Origin: Prevotella melaninogenica
GTDB taxonomy: Bacteria; Bacteroidota; Bacteroidia; Bacteroidales; Bacteroidaceae
Assembly (NCBI RefSeq): GCF_018128065.1
Contig: NZ_CP072359.1
Coordinates: forward strand, 496,001-560,000
Direction: 5' to 3'
DNA length: 64,000 bases
Of the stretch, positions 36,901-45,070 are shown piece after piece. The notes below the pieces were generated by a model, which worked only from the letters and a program-made list of their open reading frames with translations, did no database searches and was not told where the DNA came from. How positions within the stretch are numbered: the stretch's first letter is position 1; each line of letters starts with the position of its first letter. The position numbers and the translations under genes are program-made.

Positions 36901-39900
36901 GGCGTGCCGTCCAGACGAAGCAGACGGGTGTGGTGTGGTCTGGTGGCAGCAATCAAAAGGTCTCCATCGTCAGTGGAAGGGTTGTTATCGATGCCTTTGG
37001 ACGTAATATTGCGGCTTATTATCCAATGACGGAGAGCCATGGTAATATTGGTACTTACAACCATGCTACAGGTGATTTGCAGGCAAAGACAGAGTATGAT
37101 GCGCACGACCGTACCACGAGTGTGACGCTTGCTGATGGCAGTGTGACACGCACAGCCTACAGTATCGGTAGCCATGACGGTGAACCAATGCTCCAGACAA
37201 CGGTCACGGATGCACTGGGACGACATGCGGAGAGCTATACCGATGCCAAGGGGCGCAACCGTGAAACGGTGCAGCATGCTCGTGGTGAGGATATCACGGT
37301 GAAGTACAGCTATGACCCTGTTGGTCAGGTGATGAAAGTTCAGCATCCTAACGGTAGGGAGACGAAGTATGCCTACGACTTGCTTGGTCGCAAACTGATG
37401 GTGAACCATCCTGATGCTGGAGAAACGAATATGACCTATGATGCGGCAGGCAACCTCCTGACGAAGCTCACGGCAGAGCTTAGGAAGTCGATATCTGACA
37501 AGGGGTATATCTCTTACACCTACGACTTCGAGCGACTCCATGAGGTGCTTTATCCAGAAAATCTCTTCAATCGTGTTACTTATACCTATGGTAAGGCTGG
37601 CGATAAGTATAACCGTGCCGGTCGTCTTGCCCTCGTTGAGGATGCTTCGGGTGGTGAAGCGTATTACTATGGCAGACAGGGTGAGGTGACAAAGACTGTA
37701 CGTACAGTCATGGCAAGTGTGGCGGATATCAGGACTTATGTCTATGGTGCTACGTATGACAGTTGGAACCGTGTGCAGACGATGACTTACCCTGATGGTG
37801 AAGTGGTGACTTATCACTACAATGCTGCAGGACAGGTGGAGAGTCTTACGAGCAATAAACAGGGACGTCAGAGCGTTATTGTTGATAGGATAGGTTACGA
37901 TAAGGAGGGCCATACGGTCTATACGAAGCTTGGTAATGGCACGGAGACAACCTATACCTACGATAAGCAGCGTGAACGTCTGCAGGTGATGAACCTTACA
38001 GCGGATGGTCAGACTGTGATGGAGAATAGGTACCGTTATGATGCTGTGGATAATATCCTTGGTATCACTAATGCTGCTAACCCAACGTCGCTTACAAAAC
38101 TCAACAAGGCGAAGCTGGGAGGAAGGAGTTCGCATACGTATGAGTATGATGAGCTGAACCGCCTTGTTCATGCAAGTGGTAAGGCTAAGCGTGCATCGTA
38201 TGATATGGTGATGTCGTTCGGACGGATGAGTGAACCGCTGACAAAGGTGCAGAAGGTGGATTCAACAACAACTGCGAAGTCTTATAACTTTGCTTATAAG
38301 TACGAGGACAGCAGTCACCCGACGGCTCCAACACAGATTGGTCACGACCATTATACATACGATGCCAATGGTAATCCAACGCTGGTAACGAACGACTCTA
38401 CGAATACGACTCGTGAGATGTACTGGGATGAAGACAACCGCCTGATGGTACTCTCTGATAATGGCAAGACGAGTCGTTACACTTACAACGCTGCCGGCGA
38501 ACGCATCATGAAGAGTTATGGTACGATGGAGGGTGTGTATATCAATGGTGCACCACAAGGTATCACTTTTCACGAGACGGACAACTTCACGCTTTATCCT
38601 GCTTCGATAATCAGCATCAACAAGAATCGCTTTACGAAGCATTACTTCATTGGTGACAAACGAGTTGCTTCAAGAATAGGAACAGGTCTGTTTAACAACG
38701 TTTACGGACGCAACGGCTCATACGTAACGGCTGGTCAGCAGGACTATGCAGAGCGTATGAATCAGATACAGAAGCAGAAAGAGGCTTATTATAAGAAGGT
38801 GGGTGTAGCTCCTGGTGTACCGACAGAGAAGGGGGCGTATGGTGATCCAGAGAACACGGGTGTTGGTTATAATTCCGTTCTCACAGAACTCGGTAACCAT
38901 GATGTGCCACAGGGTTGGATTCAGACTCCACGCCCCAACACCACACCGAATACCAACCCCGGTCCACCTGTAAGTTGGAATGACCCGAGTAACCCTGATG
39001 ACCCACAGGCTGGTTATGGCTACATCCCTAATGACACTACGAAAGAGGAAACCTTCTTCTATCACAGTGATCACCTTGGCAGTACGTCTTACATCACGGA
39101 CGACCACGCCAACATCACCCAGTATGATGCCTACTTGCCATACGGGGAACTCCTCGTTGATGAACACAGCAGCAGTGAAGACCTACCGTACAAGTTCAAC
39201 GGTAAACATTTCGATGAAGAGACAGGTTTGTACTATTATGGTGCAAGGTACATGAACCCAGTAACGAGTTTGTGGTATGGGGTGGACAAACTAACAGAGA
39301 AATATCCAACAGTATGTGGTTATGTATATACGCTCGATAACCCTGTGAAATTTATAGATGAGGTTGGTTACAAGCCATCTCTTTCAGCCTTGAGAAAGGC
39401 TGCTAAAAAATTAGGTGTAGAGTTATCTGTCATTAGGGCTGTATTTCAGACGGAGACAGGAGGTCAAACTTATACAAAGGATGGTCGTATAAAGATTTTG
39501 TATGAGCGCCATTATTTTAGTAAATTTACACATGGTAAATATAATAAAGATAGAGATATATCAGCACCTACTCCCTTTAAAGGGAAAACTCATAAGGAGA
39601 AAGGCAAAGAAGTGGCAACTCCTGAAATTGATCAATATGGCAATCCTTCTAACCAATATCGTCGGTTTGAGAAGGCTAAAAAACTGGATGAGGAAGCAGC
39701 GTATTCCTCAATATCTTATGGGAGTTTTCAAATTATGGGGAGCAACTATAAGGATGCAGGTTATAAATCTGCTAAGGAATTTGGTGACGCTATGTTTAGT
39801 GCTGACGAGGATAAAATGCTCGATGCATTTACAAATTATATTTCTGCTAATCATGCAATGCGAAAAGCTTTGCTAAATCATGATTGGGCTACATTTGCAC

Positions 39901-40028
39901 GTCTCTATAATGGTCCTAGTTATAAAGATAACAAATATGATACCAAAATGGCTGAAAATTATAAGATCTTTTCAGCGGATCCATTTAAGGGATACAAAGA
40001 ATCTAAAATTAAAATACCCTCAAGATAA
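36873..40028 (+). CDS. RHS-D: RHS repeat protein with N-acetylmuramidase tip, 5' end cut at the island junction
   Basis: True RHS sequence begins at about 36902 (RAVQTKQTGVVWSGG), in the middle of the core; the first 10 codons are sequence from the other strand's RHS. The core is nearly identical to RHS-A and RHS-C. The boundary is NPVKFIDEVG. The tip (about 220 aa) reads SVIRAVFQTETGGQTY, YERHYFSKFT, SYGSFQIMGSNYKDAGY and ARLYNGPSYKDNKYDTKMAE, fitting the N-acetylmuramidase (PF11860-type) lysozyme family with the catalytic Glu in QTETGG. The product would cut peptidoglycan glycan strands. It ends 25 nt before its immunity candidate. Confidence 0.82.
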   Translation: MHSNPCSYHRRAVQTKQTGVVWSGGSNQKVSIVSGRVVIDAFGRNIAAYYPMTESHGNIGTYNHATGDLQAKTEYDAHDRTTSVTLADGSVTRTAYSIGSHDGEPMLQTTVTDALGRHAESYTDAKGRNRETVQHARGEDITVKYSYDPVGQVMKVQHPNGRETKYAYDLLGRKLMVNHPDAGETNMTYDAAGNLLTKLTAELRKSISDKGYISYTYDFERLHEVLYPENLFNRVTYTYGKAGDKYNRAGRLALVEDASGGEAYYYGRQGEVTKTVRTVMASVADIRTYVYGATYDSWNRVQTMTYPDGEVVTYHYNAAGQVESLTSNKQGRQSVIVDRIGYDKEGHTVYTKLGNGTETTYTYDKQRERLQVMNLTADGQTVMENRYRYDAVDNILGITNAANPTSLTKLNKAKLGGRSSHTYEYDELNRLVHASGKAKRASYDMVMSFGRMSEPLTKVQKVDSTTTAKSYNFAYKYEDSSHPTAPTQIGHDHYTYDANGNPTLVTNDSTNTTREMYWDEDNRLMVLSDNGKTSRYTYNAAGERIMKSYGTMEGVYINGAPQGITFHETDNFTLYPASIISINKNRFTKHYFIGDKRVASRIGTGLFNNVYGRNGSYVTAGQQDYAERMNQIQKQKEAYYKKVGVAPGVPTEKGAYGDPENTGVGYNSVLTELGNHDVPQGWIQTPRPNTTPNTNPGPPVSWNDPSNPDDPQAGYGYIPNDTTKEETFFYHSDHLGSTSYITDDHANITQYDAYLPYGELLVDEHSSSEDLPYKFNGKHFDEETGLYYYGARYMNPVTSLWYGVDKLTEKYPTVCGYVYTLDNPVKFIDEVGYKPSLSALRKAAKKLGVELSVIRAVFQTETGGQTYTKDGRIKILYERHYFSKFTHGKYNKDRDISAPTPFKGKTHKEKGKEVATPEIDQYGNPSNQYRRFEKAKKLDEEAAYSSISYGSFQIMGSNYKDAGYKSAKEFGDAMFSADEDKMLDAFTNYISANHAMRKALLNHDWATFARLYNGPSYKDNKYDTKMAENYKIFSADPFKGYKESKIKIPSR

Positions 40029-40053
40029 TTTAAACTAAATAATAAAGAAGAGT

Positions 40054-40814
40054 ATGAAATTAATAAAAACGTATATTCTCATCCTAATGATTTATCTATA
40101 GGAACATTCTTGTATTGCAAAGGTAAAAGTCTAAACACAAAAAGCAATATGAGTCAAGTTTATATTGCTACAGTTAACACTGCTTCAATTGACAATAATA
40201 AAATAACTTTACCAGAACAAATTAAACTGTATTTAAATGATAGTAGAAAGAGTAATTTAAGAAACTCTTTTGTAAAAATAGATACAATTGTCTCAGGAGA
40301 GAATACTTTCTTACATATAAGAAAAGATGGAGGAATTCTATTTAATAAATTAAATCACATATCACTTATGTGTGATAAAATGTACAAGAGTTATTCAAAT
40401 CACTCTTTTATCGAGGACATAGAACTATTTTCATATAGGAAGGACAATTTCGTAAGTTTTCTGTATTCCGTTATAGACGAAGGGTTTCATAGGGGCTACA
40501 GTGAAAAGCCTTTTACTTTTATTGTTAGGAAAGGCAATGTATATCAGGTTAACCTTATAACTACACCTATGGTACAGAAAGTCATAAATAAAAAGGTACT
40601 GAGCTTTCCTAAATCTCTTCGTTCTATATTCGAAATGAAAGAGTTTTATGGCTTCTGCCTTATTTCTGGTAATATTTGTATTCGGCCGATAGCTTACTCT
40701 GCACTCGATGATGATGGTGGAGATTGGATCAAAATCCCTTATTCAAATGAGATTAAATTTTCATTAGTTAAATGTGACCAGATTTTAAAAGAAATATCAG
40801 ATTTAACTAATTGA
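40054..40814 (+). CDS. Candidate immunity protein for RHS-D, frameshift in the signal peptide
   Basis: From the ATG at 40054 the first residues are a signal peptide (MKLIKTYILILMIYL) that hits a stop at about 40101. The main frame (TTG at 40110 to 40814, 234 aa) continues it: adding one T at 40090-40093 gives LILMILSIGTFLYCKGKSLN, with a possible lipobox Cys. The body has no recognised family. Position directly behind the muramidase tip and envelope targeting argue for immunity. As written, only an unexported protein could be made. Confidence 0.6.
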
Positions 40815-40879
40815 TATAAGGTTCAATGAGGTAAGATATTGGATAGATGAAGAGTTTTGATACTTATTAATAGTGAAAG

Positions 40880-41895
40880 TGGTGACGGAAATTGATACCT
40901 TTTTCTTCATGCAAGGGTATTCCGATGCTGGAGACGAAGGTGACGGATGTCCCCGATAGGACGGTGGTGAGAACATTACCTTGAAATATGCCTACAATCC
41001 CGTGAACGAGGTGACGACGGTTACGCACCTTAACGGCAGGGAGACCAGATACGAATACGACCAGCTGGGACGCAAGCTGATGGTGAACCACCCCGACGCG
41101 GGCGAGACAGACATGACCAACGACTCGACCAACGCTACCCGTGAGATGTACTGGGACGAGGACAACCGCCTGATGGTACTCTCTGACAATGGCAAAACCT
41201 CACGCTATACGTATAATGCAGCCGGTGAACGTATCATGAAGAGCTACGGCACGATGGAGGGTGTGTATATCAATGGTGCACCGCAGGGCATCACATTCCA
41301 TGAGACTGACAACTTCACGCTTTATCCTGCTTCGATAATCAGCATCAACAAGAATCGCTTCACAAAGCATTACTTCCTTGGTGCCAAACGAGTTGCTTCA
41401 AGGATAGGGACGGGACTGTTTAACAACGTCTATGGACGCAACGGCTCATACGTAACTGCCGGTCAGCAGGACTACGCTGAGCGTATGAATCAGATTCAGA
41501 CACAGAAGGAGGCGTACTATAAGAAGGTAGGTGTAGCTCCTGGTGTACCTACAATGAAGGGTGCGTATGGTGACCCAGAGAACACGGGTGTTGGTTATAA
41601 TGCCGTCCTCACAGAACTCGGCAACCATGATGTGCCACAGGGTTGGATTCAGACTCCACGCCCTAACACCACACCGAATACTAACCCCAGTCCACCTGTA
41701 AGCTGGAATGACCCGAGCAACCCTGATGACCCACAGGCTGGATATGGCTACATTCCAAACGACACAACGAAGGAGGAGTCCTTCTTCTATCACAGTGACC
41801 ACCTCGGCAGCACATCCTACATCACAGACGACAGAGCCAACATCACCCAGTATGATGCTTACCTGCCGTATGGTGAACTATTAGTTGATGAGCAC
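40880..41895 (+). pseudogene. RHS-E: rearranged RHS core remnant without tip
   Basis: At about 40917 GIPMLETKVTDVPDRTVV matches the core but hits a stop; the frame resumes at 40975 as ENITLKYAYNPVNEV. At about 41113 GETDM joins directly to TNDSTNATREMYW, skipping about 190 codons present in the other copies. The core then runs to YGELLVDEH and is cut at 41895 by a transposase fragment. No toxin domain or immunity gene follows. The first 130 nt are more GC-rich than the other copies, hinting at a different donor RHS. Confidence 0.7.
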
Positions 41896-41960
41896 ATTAC
41901 AACTCTAATCGTATTATCAGAAGTGGTAAAAGTAGTACAGAGAAACAGCGCTATCGATGT
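41893..41960 (+). mobile_element. Fragment of an IS1-like transposase start (zinc ribbon)
   Basis: Translation gives HYNSNRIIRSGKSSTEKQRY followed by RCKS, the second half of an IS1-type CPxC...RYxCK zinc ribbon. It fuses in frame to RHS-E upstream. It ends where the mobilization gene on the other strand begins, and supplies that gene's last codons and stop. Confidence 0.55.
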
Positions 41961-42367
41961 AAGTCAAGAGATTTTGTCAGTTGCACTACTTGATGTTGGA
42001 ATCTGATGAGAAGTTGAGAATAAGTTTCGAGTTTATCCAGTATTCGTTGAGCAGTGGCGACAGAATGATAAGTATTGAGGGCTTTCACGGCTTCGTTGTA
42101 TAGCACGCCTATCTTATGAGTCATGGAGACGATTTCGGAGAGTTTCTCCAAGTAAGGTTCTTTGGCAGGGTCTTGGATGATGACCTTAAAGGCTCCACCT
42201 AAAAGTCTTGCTCGGACAAAATCACTTTTCGTTTTTGCTCCCGACTTGCGGTAGAGTCTGATAAGCTTCTGCTGGTCTTCAGAATTAGGTATCCTGATGT
42301 GCCATCTGTCCCATCTTGGGCAGGTGGCACATCTGCCGTCTGGCTTCTTTTGTTTCTGCTTTTTCAT
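41951..42367 (-). CDS. MobA/MobC-type relaxosome accessory protein, 3' end altered
   Basis: 138 aa, basic N-terminus (MKKQKQKKPDGRCATCPRWD), then RIPNSEDQQKLIRLYRKSGA and KSDFVRARLLG, typical of ribbon-helix-helix relaxosome proteins that bind oriT for the relaxase. It is transcribed away from the right oriT-like repeats. The last residues (LDLHR) and stop come from the adjacent IS1-like fragment, so the native C-terminus may be missing. The relaxase gene that should follow is absent from both modules, so transfer would need a relaxase in trans. Confidence 0.75.
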   Translation of the reverse strand: MKKQKQKKPDGRCATCPRWDRWHIRIPNSEDQQKLIRLYRKSGAKTKSDFVRARLLGGAFKVIIQDPAKEPYLEKLSEIVSMTHKIGVLYNEAVKALNTYHSVATAQRILDKLETYSQLLIRFQHQVVQLTKSLDLHR

Positions 42368-42377
42368 TGCTTTCTAA

Positions 42378-42525
42378 TCACGACTTTGGAGTGATTTAAT
42401 CCCCAATTGGGGCAAGGGGCTTTGTGGTACAAATGGCAATTTGTGGTACAAAGACACACCTTGCTGATGTAGAAAATGGGATTATAAGCCCATGCCGTGT
42501 TACTGCATTCATTGAATACAGTAAC
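42378..42525. other. oriT-like region, right copy
   Basis: It has a CCCCAATTGGGG palindrome, direct repeats TTTGTGGTACAAA split by TGGCAA (42420-42452), and a stem GTTACTG...CAGTAAC (42499-42525). The layout mirrors the left copy at 24095-24245; here the relaxosome gene that should adjoin it is still present. Confidence 0.6.
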
Positions 42526-42559
42526 TCAGCGTAGGCTTGCGTTCGGTGAACGCAGCAGT

Positions 42560-43066
42560 TCAGAGCTTCCGCCACGTTTCCACATCATCTTTGTAGTAGT
42601 CAAGGTGTTCCCGGAGCACCTGCTCCACATATCCAGAAATACTTGCACCCTGCTCGCCAATCTTCCGCACCACATAGTCAAGTCTCCTTTGGGTTTCCTC
42701 CGAGACATACACGGCTTTGCGGTGGCTGTTGCGAAAGGGCTGGAGATATTTCCCCTGAAACTCGGATAATTGCTTCCTGTCCCTTGTTTTTCCCATTCGT
42801 TGATGATTCTCTTCGGTAGAAGTAGCCCTTTCCGTTGGTGACAACTCTGTTTCTTGATTGGACGGTTGAGAATAGTCCTTGTGACTCTCCTTGTCATTTT
42901 GTTCCTCAACTTTAACAGGCTCAAATCTTTTCTTTTCCTCTTCATAATCTATGGGCTGATCAAAATCGGGCAACTCTTCGGGCTTGCGGAGCTTAACGCC
43001 ATAATTGCCCATATCTCGAAGGGCTTGTTCTATACGCTGTTTCCTTTGTTCATCTATTCTTGCCAT
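42560..43066 (-). CDS. DUF3408 mobilization-associated protein, right copy
   Basis: 168 aa, nearly identical to the protein at 23554-24060 (differences near KTRDRKQ and in the C-terminal third). It has the same disordered acidic N-terminus and a DNA-binding-like C-terminus beginning KAVYVSEETQRRLDYVVRKI. Its start overlaps the upstream HTH gene by 13 bp. It is the last gene before the oriT-like repeats. Confidence 0.8.
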   Translation of the reverse strand: MARIDEQRKQRIEQALRDMGNYGVKLRKPEELPDFDQPIDYEEEKKRFEPVKVEEQNDKESHKDYSQPSNQETELSPTERATSTEENHQRMGKTRDRKQLSEFQGKYLQPFRNSHRKAVYVSEETQRRLDYVVRKIGEQGASISGYVEQVLREHLDYYKDDVETWRKL

Positions 43067-43368
43067 AATTTCTTGGGTATTGCGTTATAATGCCTTTCAA
43101 GCATTGTTTGTATGTCGCTCTGTTTGTAAAGTATCTTCCCTCCGATTTTGTAGAAAGGAAGTGTTCCTAAGTTTCTGTACTCTTGGAGCGTACGTGTGCT
43201 GAGCCGTAATTGGCTGCAAACCTCTTCGCCAGTGAGGTAAACCTCTCCGCCCAGCATCGGACGGGCGGTAGCGCAATACCGCTCCAATTTCTTCAATGTG
43301 CCCTCCATCAGTTGTGAAAACATCAGCATCTGAGGGTCTTCCTGCGTAATAATTTCATTCTCCGACAT
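43054..43368 (-). CDS. Second helix-turn-helix protein, right copy
   Basis: 104 aa, differing from the left copy at only a few residues near the N-terminus (QMLMFSQLMEGTLKKLE). The MerR/Xis-type domain LTGEEVCSQLRLSTRTLQEY is unchanged. It starts 3 nt after the preceding HTH gene and overlaps DUF3408, forming a three-gene operon. Confidence 0.85.
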   Translation of the reverse strand: MSENEIITQEDPQMLMFSQLMEGTLKKLERYCATARPMLGGEVYLTGEEVCSQLRLSTRTLQEYRNLGTLPFYKIGGKILYKQSDIQTMLERHYNAIPKKLWQE

Positions 43369-43371
43369 AAT

Positions 43372-43641
43372 TCATTCATTGTTTGCGTTCAGTAATTCCG
43401 TGATGTCGCTCTCCTTGTAATAGCACTTATGTCCAATCATTGAGAAAGGGATTTTTCCCGTATCTCTGTATGATTGCAGGGTACGCTTGCTGATGCCCAA
43501 ACGCTTGCACACGGCTTCGTTGTCAAGCCATTCGTCCGTTTCGGGCGGATTGCCGATGAGTTGTTCGATACGATGGATAAAGTCTGCAAATTCGGAGTGG
43601 TGTCGCTCCCACGCCTTGCGGTCGATAATGATAAGTTTCAT
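43372..43641 (-). CDS. Excisionase-like helix-turn-helix protein, right copy
   Basis: 89 aa, almost identical to 22979-23248. It has the winged-helix DNA-binding region NEAVCKRLGISKRTLQSYRD and ends ELLNANNE. Upstream, unlike the left copy, there is a unique array of 22-bp repeats at 43808-43939, so its control differs from that of its twin. Confidence 0.85.
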   Translation of the reverse strand: MKLIIIDRKAWERHHSEFADFIHRIEQLIGNPPETDEWLDNEAVCKRLGISKRTLQSYRDTGKIPFSMIGHKCYYKESDITELLNANNE

Positions 43642-43807
43642 TGCATTCTTTTTATTTTGATTACGTTATTGTTACTCGGCAAACAAACTCATATACAGTC
43701 TGTTGCCACTATTGTCGTACGCAAAGGTAAGCGTAGAACTACATTGAACAAAGCAACGCAGAAAAGCAAGGAAATAGAAGGAAGAGAAGAGAAATTAGTT
43801 TGTCAGT

Positions 43808-43939
43808 CTGAAAAGCTCCTAAGCTTTCGCCAAAAAGCTCTTAAGCTTTTAGCAAAAAGCTTATAAGCTTTTGTTAGATTACTTATAAGCTTTTTATAGA
43901 TTGCTTATAAGCTTTTCATAGAAAGCTTATAATCTTTAA
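43808..43939. repeat. Six tandem 22-bp repeats with AAGCTTATAAGCTT palindromes
   Basis: Six consecutive 22-bp units, each with a variant of AAGCTTATAAGCTT at the same place, e.g. GCAAAAAGCTTATAAGCTTT. Register is kept exactly for 132 bp. It is absent from the left module. Each unit is a dyad spaced two helical turns from the next, as expected for cooperative binding of a dimeric regulator. It lies about 170 bp upstream of the HTH operon. Confidence 0.75.
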
Positions 43940-44077
43940 GGGCAAAGGCTGGTAGCTTTCCCTATCAGATTTGGAGTCGCCGCAGAAAAACTCTTATGCT
44001 TTGTATAAGAATGGTATGATTGCGGTAACGAGAAGAGGTGCCGGCTCTTTCCTTTTATCACATAGCAATTATTCTCT

Positions 44078-44237
44078 CGACAGTTCGATAGTTCGACAAA
44101 TCGATATGTAGAACTATCGATAGATAGTTTTATCGATAGATTATTTTGACTATATATAGTTTTGACAACAGATAGTTTTGACAACAGATAGTCATGACAA
44201 CAAATTGTACAAACAACAGATTGTCTGTATTATCGTC
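44078..44237. repeat. Ten phased 16-bp degenerate repeats (iteron-like), right copy
   Basis: Ten units of exactly 16 bp can be read in register, such as TAGTTTTATCGATAGA, TAGTTTTGACAACAGA (twice) and TAGTCATGACAACAAA. Two sub-families, CGAT-type and ACAACA-type, occupy the first and second halves. The inverted counterpart is at 22601-22748. No gene is found in 43940-44551 apart from this array and the hairpin at 44405. Confidence 0.7.
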
Positions 44238-44404
44238 AGTCCTATCTGTTGTTGGTTGTTACGCCTTGCGTCCAAAGAGCCTGAGTATGCCGTATTCTTG
44301 TCGTGCCTATACTCTCTTACGGCAGCCCTGCCCTGCAAGGTTGGGAGAGATGAATACGACCGCACGAATACAGAAAATGGCAATACCGCCTTGAAACAGA
44401 AAAA

Positions 44405-44439
44405 TCCTGCGGTGGAGATTCTTCTCTCCATCCGCAGGA
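44405..44439 (-). ncRNA. Conserved hairpin in the module leader, right copy
   Basis: TCCTGCGGTGGAGA pairs with TCTCCATCCGCAGGA with one bulge around a short loop. The left copy at 22390-22428 keeps the pairing with altered bases. It lies 113 nt downstream of the DUF1896 stop in transcription order and could end or process that transcript. Confidence 0.4.
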
Positions 44440-44551
44440 CTTGACCTTGTCAGGGAAGATTGGCTGCCGTTGTACATTTGCACGATAAGAAACGGCATCA
44501 GGGGCTTTGCATAAGTATGGCTTACGAAGTGTACGAAGAAAAATGTTGGGG

Positions 44552-45025
44552 TTATCCGCCTGACTGACCGACTATTGGCAAATGATTGCTCTTGGTGAGC
44601 AGCACTATTGTGCCTGTGAGTTCGGTGTAAAGACGGTCGTATTGTTCGCTTGCGGCAAATGTGTCCGTCAAACCGAACTTGTCGAATGTGGCTTGAACAG
44701 CCTTGTTCGACAACAATATGGGTGCAAGCTTATCGGGGAGGGGTGCAGGCAGTTCCCTTTCAAACTCATTTTCCAATACAGATACAAGCGTGTCGTACTT
44801 GGAAAAGTGCAAACCTTGATACAACACCTCACTTGCTATGCTCTCCGCTTCGGGGTGAGTGAAACCTTGCGCCACGGCATCGCAGTAGGCAGTGAGAGCC
44901 ATATCAGCCCGAGCGGTGATAAACTCCGTGTCGTGCAATCTTTCGGGGTGATGCTCACTCATATAACTTCTTAACTTCAATCGAAAATAGGAAAGTTCCT
45001 GTTTGTTGTTCTGTTTCATTATCAT
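44552..45025 (-). CDS. DUF1896 family protein, right copy
   Basis: 157 aa from MIMKQNNKQELSYFRLKLRS (a start at the second Met, 45019, is equally likely and matches the left copy). The central 110 residues are almost identical to 21821-22288, and the last dozen differ (NHLPIVGQSGG). It follows the second right-module recombinase by 45 nt. Function unknown. Confidence 0.85.
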   Translation of the reverse strand: MIMKQNNKQELSYFRLKLRSYMSEHHPERLHDTEFITARADMALTAYCDAVAQGFTHPEAESIASEVLYQGLHFSKYDTLVSVLENEFERELPAPLPDKLAPILLSNKAVQATFDKFGLTDTFAASEQYDRLYTELTGTIVLLTKSNHLPIVGQSGG

Positions 45026-45070
45026 TTGGTCTTTAATCGTGAATAATAAATGTTTGGTAATTACTTCCTT

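Noticed and set aside
43808..43939. Possible CRISPR array
   Set aside because: The repeats are contiguous 22-bp units without spacers, A/T-rich and palindromic, and no cas gene is in the window.
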